Source: Vulcanimicrobium alpinum (GTDB lineage Bacteria; Vulcanimicrobiota; Vulcanimicrobiia; Vulcanimicrobiales; Vulcanimicrobiaceae). From it: 64,000 nucleotides of DNA. Both the position numbers and the translations under genes were made by a program. Location of the stretch: NCBI RefSeq assembly GCF_027923555.1, contig NZ_AP025523.1:1178001-1242000 (forward strand), given 5' to 3'. The notes under the pieces are model-generated. The model had not been told where the DNA came from. It made no database searches and saw only the letters and a program-made list of their open reading frames with translations. Shown here one piece after another: positions 16,805 to 25,608 of this stretch (the stretch's first letter is position 1; each line of letters begins with the position of its first letter).

Positions 16805-17014
16805 TCACTCGCCGTGCGCGGAGGCGACGGTGCGTTTGGTTTTGCGCCGCTCGTGACGGCGGCAGAGATTGTAGGCCAGCGGCGTCCTGGCGTCGTGCCG
16901 TTCGATCTCGCAGCCGCACGGCCACGACATCACGAGCGGGTGACCCGATGGTCCAAGCTTGACGCGGCCTGGTCCGACATCCCGGTACAGCCAGCCTGGT
17001 ACTTGCAGAAGCAT
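16805..17014 (-). CDS. Small hypothetical protein, 69 residues
   Basis: A short minus-strand frame beginning MLLQVPGWLYRDVGPG, with ggag eight bases before its ATG. It contains a cysteine pair and a Cys/His pair (WPCGCEIERH, then NLCRRHERR), which could form a small metal site. The C-terminal end is basic. It is not recognised, and is kept because of the ribosome binding site and the spaced cysteines. Confidence 0.45.
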   Translation of the reverse strand: MLLQVPGWLYRDVGPGRVKLGPSGHPLVMSWPCGCEIERHDARTPLAYNLCRRHERRKTKRTVASAHGE

Positions 17015-17270
17015 CGTGCGCTCCGGAGGCGTCGAGGTTGCTCGGTAGACAACTATCCGAAGGACTCCCCTTTTGTTCCGCACGCCGGGGGTGCGGGCCC
17101 TTGCCGCTGGGCAACGGTCTCGTAAACAGTGATCCGCGCACGGCGTCCGGCGCGAGGGAGATCGCCCGCACGCATCTGATACCGAAGCAACCGCCGGAGA
17201 GTTCGCATGGAACAGATCGCGTCGTGCACGCACGTCATCGAACCGTCGCCGCCGTTTCGGCTTCGCGCGC

Positions 17271-17888
17271 GTGCGGCGGGCGGCGCGGCGGATCTCGGCG
17301 ATGCGCAGAAAAAGCGTCGCGCTGACGTTCGACGACGGCCCGTCCGGCTGGGGCTCGACGGACCGCATCCTGGCCCTGCTCGACGGCTTCGGGATCAAGG
17401 CGACGTTCTTCGTGGTCGGCGGGATGATCGACAGCAACCCGCAGCTCGCGCAGCGGGAAGCGAATGTCGGGCATCTGGTCGAGAACCACAGCATGACGCA
17501 CCCCGAGTTCTCGACGCTCGGACGGGACGCGATGATCGCCGAACTCGACGGCACGACGCAGCGCATCGTCGACCTCGGCGTCGACAGCCCGCAGTTTTTC
17601 CGGCCGCCGTACGGCGACCGCGACGGATCGACGCTGACCGATCTGCTTGACGAGCGCGGTCTCACGCCGATGCTGTGGACGATCGATTCACGGGACTGGG
17701 AGATCCCCGACGCCGATACCGTGCATCAGAACGTCCTGCGCGATCTGCGCGCGGCGTGGAGTGCCGGCGAGATGACGAACGTCGTACTCTTTCACGACAT
17801 CCAGCCGCACACGCCGGACGTCATCGAAGCGCTCGTCCCGGATCTCGTCGACGAAGGCTGCGTCTTCGTGCGGGTCGACGCGGTTTAG
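17271..17888 (+). CDS. Polysaccharide deacetylase (NodB domain)
   Basis: A carbohydrate esterase 4 domain, about 205 residues. Metal and catalytic residues are visible in TFDDGP, NHSMTHPEFS, RPPYGD, the DSRDWEIP tryptophan and VLFHDI. Such enzymes remove acetyl groups from chitooligomers, peptidoglycan or exopolysaccharide. The start is uncertain: GTG 17271 and ATG 17301 are in frame. ATG 17207 has a better ribosome site (ggagag) but is in another frame, so a one-base indel near 17270-17300 is possible. No signal peptide is evident with the present start. The stop overlaps the convergent gene. Confidence 0.85.
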   Translation: MRRAARRISAMRRKSVALTFDDGPSGWGSTDRILALLDGFGIKATFFVVGGMIDSNPQLAQREANVGHLVENHSMTHPEFSTLGRDAMIAELDGTTQRIVDLGVDSPQFFRPPYGDRDGSTLTDLLDERGLTPMLWTIDSRDWEIPDADTVHQNVLRDLRAAWSAGEMTNVVLFHDIQPHTPDVIEALVPDLVDEGCVFVRVDAV

Positions 17889-19636
17889 GGCGCCGGTGCG
17901 AATGCCGGCACGACGGTCACGCCTCCGTACACCGCCTGCGTCCCCGCGGCGACTTGCAGCTTGACGCGCGCAGGAACGGCGCCGTCGCGGCCAGGGGTGC
18001 CGAGTGCGAACAGGTACTCCCATTGACCGTTCCCGCTGTGCTCGGCGCGCCCGAAGTCGGTCCAGGTGTCGGTGGTCTGCAGGCGGATCGTCGCTCCGCG
18101 CGACGACGCGCGAACCCATGCGCCCGCGCCGTAACGCGTGCGTCCGTCGAGCGAGAGATCGGGGCGTCCGGCCCACGTCTCCCCGGTGCTCGCGTCGATG
18201 CGCGCGAGGACGGGCTGCGGCGCGAAGCGGAACGTGTTCGCGTTCGCATCCTCGTCGGGATCGGCGGCGTCGAGCGTGCCGTCGCCGTCGATCGTCCAGA
18301 ACGCGGGAAGGTCGCCGTTCCAGTCGGAGAAATCGGCGTTGGGGATCGCGAGCGGCTGCACGGGTGCGGCCGTCAGTGCGCGCAGCACGTTGGAGGCGAT
18401 GGTGTCGACCACGTTCGTGCCGCCGGCGCTCAAGCCGCCTGCCCAGTTGACGGTGCCGGCGGTGAAGACGACGCCGCGGCGCTGGTACCAGCCCAGCGAT
18501 GCCCCGCCGCCTTGACCGTGCGGCGCCCAGTCTCGCAGATCGGCCCGTGCGACGACGCGGAAATCCGGCGGCGTCCCGTCGCCGACCGCATCGGTTTCGT
18601 AGCCCAGGATCGCGTCGTCGACGCTGGTGCCGGCGCCGAACATGTCGCCGTTGCGCGCGCCGGTTCCGGCGAGGGTCCAATCGCCGGCGTCCGCGACGGT
18701 GTAGCCGCGGTAGCGCTGCGCGGGGACGGTCGGGTCGATCCACCAGCCCGCACCGTACTTGTAGCTCACGCCGGTGAGGCGGCTCTCGGGCCGGTTCACG
18801 GGCGGTTCGTACCAGCGCACCGTGACGCGCCGCGGATCGTCGCGCGAGGGATCGGGCGGGTTGCCTTCGGTCTCTTTGTAGCATGTCATGATGCGGGCGC
18901 CGTCGAGGGCGAGACGGATCTGCCAGTAGCACGTGTTCGCGCTGAAGAACGCGACGTTGCCGCCTGCGGCGACGAACGCTTCGACGGCGTCGCGCATCTC
19001 GAGCGACCAGTACTCGTCGTGCCCGATGCTCACCAGCAGGCGATACGGCGCAAGCAGCTGCGGATCGCGGTGGAGATCGAGGCTCGAGCAGAGATCGTAC
19101 GCGATGCCGCGCGACTCGAGCCACTGCAGAAACGGGACCTGATAGCGCTCGAAGAGCGCGAGATCGTCGTAGGGCCGGTCGAAGGAAATGTGCGGTGCGT
19201 GCGGCGCGGTGTAGAGACTGCGGCCGCCCCAGGCGGTGTAGGCCTGCGCCGTCGCGTCGCTCATCTTCACGAGGATGCGCGACTGCGCGCCGGGGTTCGC
19301 CGCGCGGACAAAAAACGGGATCCACGTCTCCGCACCGCCGGAGCTGACGTGGGCGAGATAGTAGCCGCTGCGCCAGTCGGCCGGGACCGTGATGCGCAGG
19401 CCGTCCGCCGCAGGCCAGTTGCAGCCCGCCACCGCGAGCGCCGCGTCGTCCTGCACGCCGTCCGGGACGAACGCGTCGCCGGTTGTGGCGAGCATCGGTT
19501 CGTCGGTACGGCCGCGGCGCACGACCTGCATCGCGACGTGCGCGAACGCAGCGCTCGATGCGCGCACGTGCAGATCCAGCGTGTCGCCCGGCGCGACCGA
19601 GGTGGCCGACGCGTACCCTTCGAGCGCTGCCGCCAT
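17885..19636 (-). CDS. N,N-dimethylformamidase beta-subunit-like protein
   Basis: A 583-residue protein resembling the C-terminal two-thirds of the large subunit of N,N-dimethylformamidase. It has an Ig-like N-terminal part (GDTLDLHVRASS, DWRSGYYLAHVSS), the central domain with SIGHDEYWS, AFFSANTCYWQ and GTVNWAGGL, and an extra C-terminal domain from about residue 445 (NADFSDWNGDLPAFWTIDG) that looks like a beta-sandwich carbohydrate- or ligand-binding module. No small alpha subunit is adjacent and no signal peptide is seen, so amidase activity is not established. It may be a secreted or surface beta-rich protein reached by another route. Confidence 0.7.
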   Translation of the reverse strand: MAAALEGYASATSVAPGDTLDLHVRASSAAFAHVAMQVVRRGRTDEPMLATTGDAFVPDGVQDDAALAVAGCNWPAADGLRITVPADWRSGYYLAHVSSGGAETWIPFFVRAANPGAQSRILVKMSDATAQAYTAWGGRSLYTAPHAPHISFDRPYDDLALFERYQVPFLQWLESRGIAYDLCSSLDLHRDPQLLAPYRLLVSIGHDEYWSLEMRDAVEAFVAAGGNVAFFSANTCYWQIRLALDGARIMTCYKETEGNPPDPSRDDPRRVTVRWYEPPVNRPESRLTGVSYKYGAGWWIDPTVPAQRYRGYTVADAGDWTLAGTGARNGDMFGAGTSVDDAILGYETDAVGDGTPPDFRVVARADLRDWAPHGQGGGASLGWYQRRGVVFTAGTVNWAGGLSAGGTNVVDTIASNVLRALTAAPVQPLAIPNADFSDWNGDLPAFWTIDGDGTLDAADPDEDANANTFRFAPQPVLARIDASTGETWAGRPDLSLDGRTRYGAGAWVRASSRGATIRLQTTDTWTDFGRAEHSGNGQWEYLFALGTPGRDGAVPARVKLQVAAGTQAVYGGVTVVPAFAPAP

Positions 19637-19689
19637 AACCGCGCCTTCGCGGCGCTCGCACGGCGCACCCGCGCACGAAATGAGGAGTG

Positions 19690-21405
19690 ATGGACGAACT
19701 GCAGTACGACATCGTGATCGTCGGCGCGAGCCTCGGCGGCGTCGCCGCGGCGCTGCGCGCGGGCGGGATGGGCGCCGACGTGTGCGTGCTGGAGGCGTCG
19801 ACGTGGGTCGGCGGACAGTACACGGCGCAAGGCGTCTGCAAACCCGATGAAAACAAGTACATCGACTCGGTGGGCAGCACCGCGCTCTACCGCTGGTTCA
19901 AGCATCTGGTGCGTGCGTATTATCGGTCGAACTACCGGCTGACCGCTGCCGCCGCCGCGATGCCGCTCTTGAATCCGGGCGGCCCGTATCCGGGCTTCGC
20001 CGTCGAACCGAAAGTCGCGGATCGGGTGCTCAAGCAGATGCTGCAGGGCGACGCGAAGGTCCACCTGCGGCTGAAGAACCGCGTGACCTCGGCGGAGACG
20101 AACGGCGACAGCGTCACCGCGGTGATCGCGACCGGCCCCGACGGGGTCGCGACCCGCTACAAAGCGCAGATGTTTTTGGATGCGACGGATCTGGGCGATC
20201 TGCTGCCGCTGGCCGGCGTCGAGTTCGCGATCGGCGCGGAGAGCCGCGCGCAAACCGGCGAACCGCTGGCGAACGACGCGCACCCGGAGTGGATCCAGCC
20301 GATCACCGTGCCGATCGCGCTGGAACGGCGTCCCGGCGGCGAGAACCACACGATTCCGAAGCCGGCGAACTACGACGCGCTCAAAGCGCAGCAGCGCTAC
20401 GATCTCAAGGACGGCTACATCAGTAAGATGTTCACGCCCGGGATCGACCTGTGGAGTTATCGCCGGTTCATCGCCGCGAGCAATTTCCACGATCCGGCGT
20501 TTCCGTGCGATCTCTCGATGCTCAACATGGGCTTCAACGATTATCAGGGCGGGACGCTGCCGACCGGCGATCCGGCGCGCGACCTGCAAGTGATCGAAGG
20601 CGCGCGGCAGGCGACGCTGGGATACCTGTACTGGCTGCAAACGGAGTGTCCGCACGACGACAACCCCGCGGTGCGCGGCTATCCCGAACTGCGGCCGCGT
20701 CCCGACGTCTTCGATACTCCCGGCGGTACCGCGCCGCAGCCGTACATCCGGGAAGGCCGCCGTATCCTCGCCCTCACGACGATCGTCCAGCAGGACGTCG
20801 ACACGAACGAACCGCGCGCGCGCAACTTCGGCGACGCGTGCGGCATCGGGTACTACGGCGGTCTCGACATCCACGCCAACGACGCGGTGGGAATGCCCCA
20901 GAGCTTCTCCGGCGTGAAGCCTTTTCAGATCCCGGTCGGCGCGCTGGTCCCGAGGCGCGTGACCAACGTGCTGGCGGCGTGCAAGAATCTCGGCGTCACG
21001 CACATCACCAACGGTGCGTACCGGCTGCATCCGGTCGAGTGGAATACCGGCGAGTCGGCGGGGGCGCTGGCGGCGTTCGCGATCCAGCACGGCACCCTGC
21101 CGCGCAACGTCGCGACGAGCGCCGATCTGCTCGAGCAGTTCCAGAAAACGCTGCTCGACGTCGGGGTGCCGGTGTTCTGGTGGACCGATGTCCCGTACGG
21201 CGATCCGCTGTTCGCCGCGGTGCAGATGCTCGGCGTGCGCGGGATCGTCAGCGGCTACGACGACATGCGGTACGGCCCGCACGACGTGCTGGAGAAGGCC
21301 GACCAGGTCGCGATCGACGAGCGGCTCGGCTCGCCGACCGACTGGCCGTCCGACCCGATCACGCGCGGTGACGCCGCCCAGCTCATCGCAAGTCAGCTGG
21401 CGTAG
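19690..21405 (+). CDS. FAD-dependent oxidoreductase with SLH-like C-terminal segment
   Basis: A 571-residue protein. The FAD-binding Rossmann motif is IVIVGASLGGVAAALRAGG, followed by EASTWVGGQYTAQGVC, and a second FAD contact is near DATDLGDLLPLAG. This matches the FAD_oxidored group often found in exported or carbohydrate-linked enzymes. Residues about 497-571 are extra and read like an S-layer-homology repeat: DPLFAAVQMLGVRGIVSGYDD, then ITRGDAAQLIAS. ATG at 19690 is used; GTG at 19687 directly precedes it. No N-terminal signal peptide is visible. The substrate is unknown. Confidence 0.8.
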   Translation: MDELQYDIVIVGASLGGVAAALRAGGMGADVCVLEASTWVGGQYTAQGVCKPDENKYIDSVGSTALYRWFKHLVRAYYRSNYRLTAAAAAMPLLNPGGPYPGFAVEPKVADRVLKQMLQGDAKVHLRLKNRVTSAETNGDSVTAVIATGPDGVATRYKAQMFLDATDLGDLLPLAGVEFAIGAESRAQTGEPLANDAHPEWIQPITVPIALERRPGGENHTIPKPANYDALKAQQRYDLKDGYISKMFTPGIDLWSYRRFIAASNFHDPAFPCDLSMLNMGFNDYQGGTLPTGDPARDLQVIEGARQATLGYLYWLQTECPHDDNPAVRGYPELRPRPDVFDTPGGTAPQPYIREGRRILALTTIVQQDVDTNEPRARNFGDACGIGYYGGLDIHANDAVGMPQSFSGVKPFQIPVGALVPRRVTNVLAACKNLGVTHITNGAYRLHPVEWNTGESAGALAAFAIQHGTLPRNVATSADLLEQFQKTLLDVGVPVFWWTDVPYGDPLFAAVQMLGVRGIVSGYDDMRYGPHDVLEKADQVAIDERLGSPTDWPSDPITRGDAAQLIASQLA

Positions 21406-21441
21406 CGCTTCTCCGGCGGCCGGCGTTCGCCGGAGAAGCGC
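21405..21441. terminator. Strong hairpin between convergent genes
   Basis: Perfect 14-base arms (gcgcttctccggcg and its complement) enclose a nine-base loop. The hairpin sits just after the oxidoreductase stop and eleven bases before the stop of the convergent phosphatase gene. There is no T-tract, so it may act in both directions or as an mRNA 3'-end stabiliser. Confidence 0.65.
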
Positions 21442-21451
21442 CCCGCGTCGA

Positions 21452-23041
21452 TTAGTGCGCGACGCTGTTGAAAATGTTCAGCTCCGGCAGATCCGGCGTG
21501 CCTTCGGCCGAGACGGCCTGCAGCCGGGTGCGCTCGATCCCGAGCAAGCGGAGGATGGTCGGCGCAACCTGCGTCGTTTCCACCGCCTGCGACGCGACGT
21601 GAGGCTGCTGGCTCGGAAACGAGATCAGCAGCGCGACGTGCGTGTCGTCGTCGGCGAATCCGCCGTGTTCGGCGCGCTTCGTTCCGCTGGTGTAGATCGT
21701 CCCGTGATTCGGTTCGACCGCGATGTCGGGGGTGCGGCCGTCGGAGGGCGATCCGAAGCCGGCGGGCAGCGACGACGGACCGTAGACGGTGCCCTGGTCG
21801 AAGTGCAGGGTCGCGGCGACGGGACGGAGGTTGGCGAGCGCGCTGTTCACGTTCGCCGCGCGCTGGTCTTGGAGCCAGATCAAGGCGACGTCGTCGGTTT
21901 GATAGCGCCCGTTGCCGAGGTTGCCGGCGAGTGCGGTGCCGTACGGGCCGTCGTCGACGGCGGCGCGCAGCTGCGGATCGATCGGCGATTGGCCGTGCTT
22001 CGCGGTGACGATCACGAGCGTCGAGTCACGCAGTCCCTTTGCGGTCAGTTCGGCGAGCATCTTCCCGATCGACGCATCGGTGTGTTCCAACTCGGCTTCG
22101 AGATTCGCGGTCGGCGTCGCCGACGCGTCGAGGTAGCCGCCGCCAAGCAGCTTCTGGCCGACGCTCACTGCCTGAAAGTTCATGCCGAAGATCGCCGGCG
22201 TGCCGACGACGTGCGTGCCGGTGTGATCGTAGCCGTCGATCTGCTTGAGCGTGGCGAGCACCTTGAGGTCGTCGTAGGTCCGGATGGTGTCGAAGTGCTT
22301 GGTGTAATCGCCGTTCGCCGCGATCTCCGGTGTGTAGAGATCATCGACGCCCGTTCCCGAGGGGCCGTTGACGAGCTCGTAGGAGAGGTGCTTGTCGGTC
22401 CAGGCCGTTCGGCCGCCCGCAGCTTTGATCACTTCGAAGATCGTGTTGACGCGCAGGAAGCTGTGCGGGTAGACGGCGGTGCAGGCGCCGCCGTTCTTGG
22501 CGAGCGGCAGTTTCGTGGCATCGATGGAGCCGCCGCCGTCGAGCACGGTGTCGTTGCGATCGATCGACTCGTCGTAGACGACTTCGGTCCCCGGTCCGGT
22601 CGTGCTCGTGCAGTTCGAACCGGGCGGGTACAGCGCGCGATCGAAGGAGTCGTCGTAGTACACGCCGGTCGAGCGCGGATGGCCGCCGGTGACCAGCGCC
22701 AGCAATCCGGGAAACGAGTCCGAAGGATACGGCGCGTGCGCGTTCGTGTAGGTCACGCCGCTGCTCGTCAGGCTTGCGAGCGCCGACTGCGGATGCGACG
22801 AGACGAAGCGCTGCAGGTCGACGGCGTGCATCCCGTCGATGCTGAGCAGCAGCACGTGCCGGATCGTGGAGTTCGCACTCTGCGTGGAGCGGGAGTTTGA
22901 TGCCGCGGCGGCACCTGGCGCTTGCAGAACGGACGACTGGCCGCCGCCGCAGGCGGTGAGCAGCGACAGCGCGGTGATCCCGGCGATCCCGGTGATGATG
23001 TGCGAACGGCGTCGCATCGATACGTCGAGCAAAAGACTCAT
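21452..23041 (-). CDS. Alkaline phosphatase-superfamily lipoprotein (phosphodiesterase/nucleotide pyrophosphatase type)
   Basis: About 529 residues, an exported metal-dependent phosphodiesterase or phosphatase. The lipobox is in ITALSLLTACGGG, so it is probably a membrane-anchored lipoprotein. The nucleophile region is seen in LLSIDGMHAVDL and PYPSDSFPGLLALVTGG, with later metal ligands in EHTDASIGKML, VTAKHGQSP and RAEHGGFADDD. The start is ambiguous: ATG 23041 lies immediately after ggaggag, TTG 23032 has that box at ideal spacing, and ATG 23017 begins the best signal peptide (MRRRSHIITG). The natural substrate is unknown. Confidence 0.8.
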   Translation of the reverse strand: MSLLLDVSMRRRSHIITGIAGITALSLLTACGGGQSSVLQAPGAAAASNSRSTQSANSTIRHVLLLSIDGMHAVDLQRFVSSHPQSALASLTSSGVTYTNAHAPYPSDSFPGLLALVTGGHPRSTGVYYDDSFDRALYPPGSNCTSTTGPGTEVVYDESIDRNDTVLDGGGSIDATKLPLAKNGGACTAVYPHSFLRVNTIFEVIKAAGGRTAWTDKHLSYELVNGPSGTGVDDLYTPEIAANGDYTKHFDTIRTYDDLKVLATLKQIDGYDHTGTHVVGTPAIFGMNFQAVSVGQKLLGGGYLDASATPTANLEAELEHTDASIGKMLAELTAKGLRDSTLVIVTAKHGQSPIDPQLRAAVDDGPYGTALAGNLGNGRYQTDDVALIWLQDQRAANVNSALANLRPVAATLHFDQGTVYGPSSLPAGFGSPSDGRTPDIAVEPNHGTIYTSGTKRAEHGGFADDDTHVALLISFPSQQPHVASQAVETTQVAPTILRLLGIERTRLQAVSAEGTPDLPELNIFNSVAH

Positions 23042-23177
23042 CTCCTCCATCGATGAAGCCGGTCGCGGACGTGCGACGGCTTCGAGCACAGGCTAAGAGA
23101 TCGAGGTTAACCTGCAGTTATGCCGGGCTGCCGAGCCTCCCGCAACGCTCGACGGCACGCTGCGGTTCAGTATTTCG

Positions 23178-23702
23178 ATGAGTCTATCAACGAACGCAAC
23201 GACGGAACGCGCGATTCTCGCCGGGGGCTGCTTCTGGGGCGTGCAGGAACTGGTGCGCCGGTATCCGGGCGTCATCTCCACGCGCGTGGGCTATTCCGGC
23301 GGCTACGTCCCCAGCGCGACGTATCGCAATCACGGCACGCACGCCGAGGCGATCGAGATCATCTTCGACCCGGCCCGGCTCAGCTACCGGCAGCTGCTGG
23401 AGTTCTTTTTCCAGATCCACGATCCGTCGACGCTCAACCGTCAGGGCAACGATCGCGGTTTGAGCTACCGGTCCGCGATCTTTTACACGAACCCCGAGCA
23501 GAAGCGCGTCGCCGAGGATACGATCGCCGACGTCGACGCGTCGGGCCTGTGGCCGGGGAAGGTCGTGACCGAGGTCGCGCCCGCGGGCGACTTCTGGGAA
23601 GCGGAGCCGGAACACCAGGACTACCTCCAAAAGTATCCGTCGGGATACACGTGTCACTTCATCCGTCCTGATTGGAAATTGCCGGCCCGCGCGCGGGCGT
23701 AG
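23178..23702 (+). CDS. msrA: Peptide methionine-S-sulfoxide reductase
   Basis: A 174-residue repair enzyme that reduces the S-form of methionine sulfoxide in proteins. The catalytic motif GGCFWGVQE is near residue 17, followed by [15 protein letters not shown] and the [17 protein letters not shown] stretch that frames the active site; a second cysteine lies in GYTCHFI. It is cytosolic, with no leader. Length and motif order are standard for MsrA. It stands alone, divergent from the phosphatase lipoprotein. Confidence 0.95.
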   Translation: MSLSTNATTERAILAGGCFWGVQELVRRYPGVISTRVGYSGGYVPSATYRNHGTHAEAIEIIFDPARLSYRQLLEFFFQIHDPSTLNRQGNDRGLSYRSAIFYTNPEQKRVAEDTIADVDASGLWPGKVVTEVAPAGDFWEAEPEHQDYLQKYPSGYTCHFIRPDWKLPARARA

Positions 23703-23721
23703 CGCAGCGGCCCGGTTGACG

Positions 23722-24669
23722 ATGCGGATCGCGATCGTCGGCGCCGGCGGCGTCGGCGGATACTTCGGCGGATCGCTAGCAGCGGCCGGCGCCGACGTCA
23801 CGTTCGTCGCGCGCGGCGCGCACCTCGAGGCGCTGCGTGCGCGCGGCTTGCGCATGCTGAGCGATCGCGATGATCGGACGGTGCCGGTTCGTGCGACGGA
23901 CGCTCCGGGCTCGATCGGCCCCGTCGATCTGGTAATCGTCGCCGTAAAGCTGTGGGATACGGAAGGCGCGCTGCGCAGCATCGCGCCGCTGGTGTCCCCG
24001 CGGACGGCGGTGCTCTCGCTGCAGAACGGGGTGGCCAAGGACGATGCGCTGCGCGAAGCATTCGGTGCCGATCGGGTGCTCGGCGCACTGTGCTATATCG
24101 GCGCGACTATCGTAGAACCCGGGGTCGTGAAGCGGACGGGTGCGCTCGCGAAGCTCGTCGTCGGCGAATTCGACGGCGCGCGCACGGCGCGTCTCGAGGA
24201 ATTTGCCGGCCTGTGCCGGCGGGCGGAGATCGACGTCGCGGAAAGTCCCGACATCGCGCGCGCGACGTGGGAAAAGTTCGTGTTCCTGGTGGGCTTGAGC
24301 GGGGCGACGTCGGTGGTGCGGCAGCCCATCGGGCCGATTCGCGCGAATCCGCGATCGCGTGCGCTGCTGGCCGCGCTGTTCGGCGAAACGGTGGCAGTCG
24401 GACGCGCCCGCGGAGTCGGGATCGACACGGCGTTTGCGTCCGATCGTCTGGCGTTCTGCGATACGCTCGACGTGGCGTTCACGTCGTCGATGTCGACGGA
24501 CCTCGCGCGCGGGAACCGGCTCGAGGCACCGTGGCTGCAGGGCGTCGTTTCCCGATTGGGCGCGGAGTGCGGCGTGCCGACGCCGGCCGACGACTTCGTG
24601 CTCGATGCGTTGGCGGTGTACGTCGACGGAGCACCGGACGCACCGCGCGTCGCGGTGCCTGCTCGCTGA
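23722..24669 (+). CDS. 2-dehydropantoate 2-reductase (ketopantoate reductase family)
   Basis: A 315-residue NADP-dependent reductase. It has the N-terminal Rossmann motif IAIVGAGGVGGYFGGSLA, VDLVIVAVKLWDTE, LSLQNGVAKDD, and the C-terminal helical domain with WEKFVFLVG and the TSSMSTDLARGNRLEAPWL active-site segment (family pattern SSMxxDxxxGRxTE). In pantothenate synthesis the product is pantoate. Several paralogues of unknown role exist in many genomes, so the symbol panE is not asserted. ATG 23722 is preferred to TTG 23716. Confidence 0.85.
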   Translation: MRIAIVGAGGVGGYFGGSLAAAGADVTFVARGAHLEALRARGLRMLSDRDDRTVPVRATDAPGSIGPVDLVIVAVKLWDTEGALRSIAPLVSPRTAVLSLQNGVAKDDALREAFGADRVLGALCYIGATIVEPGVVKRTGALAKLVVGEFDGARTARLEEFAGLCRRAEIDVAESPDIARATWEKFVFLVGLSGATSVVRQPIGPIRANPRSRALLAALFGETVAVGRARGVGIDTAFASDRLAFCDTLDVAFTSSMSTDLARGNRLEAPWLQGVVSRLGAECGVPTPADDFVLDALAVYVDGAPDAPRVAVPAR

Positions 24670-24680
24670 CCGTTGCTACG

Positions 24681-25114
24681 ATGGGCGAGATCGATGTAAT
24701 GCCGCTGCCTTCGCACGCCTACCGCGCTTAGCTGGCAGACGGCCAGAAATACGTCGGCGCGACCACGATCGATGAGCAGGCGTTGTGCCGCTGGTTAGCA
24801 GCGGAAATCTTCACGGGCGACGGGGCCTTCGTCGAGTTCGGGCCGTGGCTTGGGTCGTTGACGAGATCGTACTGCGAGGGCTTGTTGCGTAACCCGCGTG
24901 CCGCGGCTAGGGTAAAACCGGCGCACGTGTACGTCTTTTTCGTTTGGAGCGACATCTTCGAGCAGTGGTCGTGCGGGACGGCACACGCCGGTCTGCACGC
25001 GAGCGGCATCGTTCGAGGAATATTTTGTGACTCTGCACGACGAGTATCGCGATCTGCTCACCGTTGTGCGATCCGATCTTGCCGAGACCTCGTGGTCGGG
25101 CGGACCGATCGAGC
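24681..25114 (+). pseudogene. Decayed methyltransferase-like gene, interrupted by insertion sequences
   Basis: From ATG 24681 the frame gives MGEIDVMPLPSHAYRA, then a stop TAG at 24729. The same frame continues as LADGQKYVGATTIDEQALC and EIFTGDGAFVEFGPWLGS, resembling TylF/macrocin-type or related class I methyltransferases (the FVEFGPWLGS loop fits the SAM-binding motif). Near 25010 the coding shifts one frame and goes on as SFEEYFVTLHDEYRDLLTVV and SWSGGPIEL. It then ends abruptly at the insertion-sequence border. With one nonsense codon, one frameshift and one truncation it cannot be functional. The family assignment is moderate. Confidence 0.6.
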
Positions 25115-25134
25115 TGATGACGTGTGTGCGCGAG

Positions 25135-25463
25135 TTATACCGCAGCTAAGTACGAAAGTGGTGGGTTTAGGTTGGCGCAGAACTCGTCGGGCGTCAAGCC
25201 TCCGAGGGCTGCATGCGGACGATGGGCGTTGTAATCGAGCCGCCATTCTTCGATGTTTGCGCGGGCTTCGTCGAGGGTGACGAACTCGTGCCCATTCAGG
25301 CATTCGTCGCGAAACCGGCCGTTGAAGCTCTCGATGTAGGCGTTCTGAGTTGGCTTGCCGGGCGCGATGTGATGCAAGCGGACGCGATGCTCGGCTGCCC
25401 ATCGCAACATGGCCAGACTGGTCAGTTCTGTGCCGTTGTCCATCACCAGCGTCTGCGGAATCT
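25135..25463 (-). pseudogene. IS3-B transposase OrfB, C-terminal half
   Basis: Encodes [38 protein letters not shown] and [18 protein letters not shown], that is the second Asp and the catalytic Glu of the rve integrase core of IS3-family OrfB, ending at TAA 25137-25135 inside the terminal repeat. The N-terminal half lies 3 kb away on the other side of IS3-A. Confidence 0.8.
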
Positions 25464-25507
25464 GTCAAGGTGTTTGGTCCTGTTAGTCATCTGCTTTTTG
25501 TGAGCGC

Positions 25508-25600
25508 CTACACGGCGACCCCGTCGTGAGCGGGCGGATTTATCCACACCGCGGGCGGTAACACGATCCGCTTTGGCGATCCGCCGATGAATCGTTCCGG
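25508..25600 (-). pseudogene. Displaced 3' end of IS3-A orfB
   Basis: Read on the minus strand from 25600 this piece gives PERFIGGSPKRIVLPPAVW and ends at TAG 25510-25508. Joined to the codons before 26984 it restores ...LAAYRAK-PERF..., the usual C-terminus of IS3-family OrfB. The join requires removing the IS256-type element together with one 8-base duplicate. Confidence 0.8.
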
Positions 25601-25608
25601 TTTGGCGC
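25601..25608. repeat. Target-site duplication, left copy
   Basis: TTTGGCGC directly before the IS256-type left end, identical to 26977-26984. Eight bases is the usual duplication length for the IS256 family. Confidence 0.9.

Noticed and set aside
17207-17300. ATG 17207 as the start of the polysaccharide deacetylase
   Set aside because: It has a good ggagag box but is in a different frame from the NodB domain. Used only as a hint of a possible indel.
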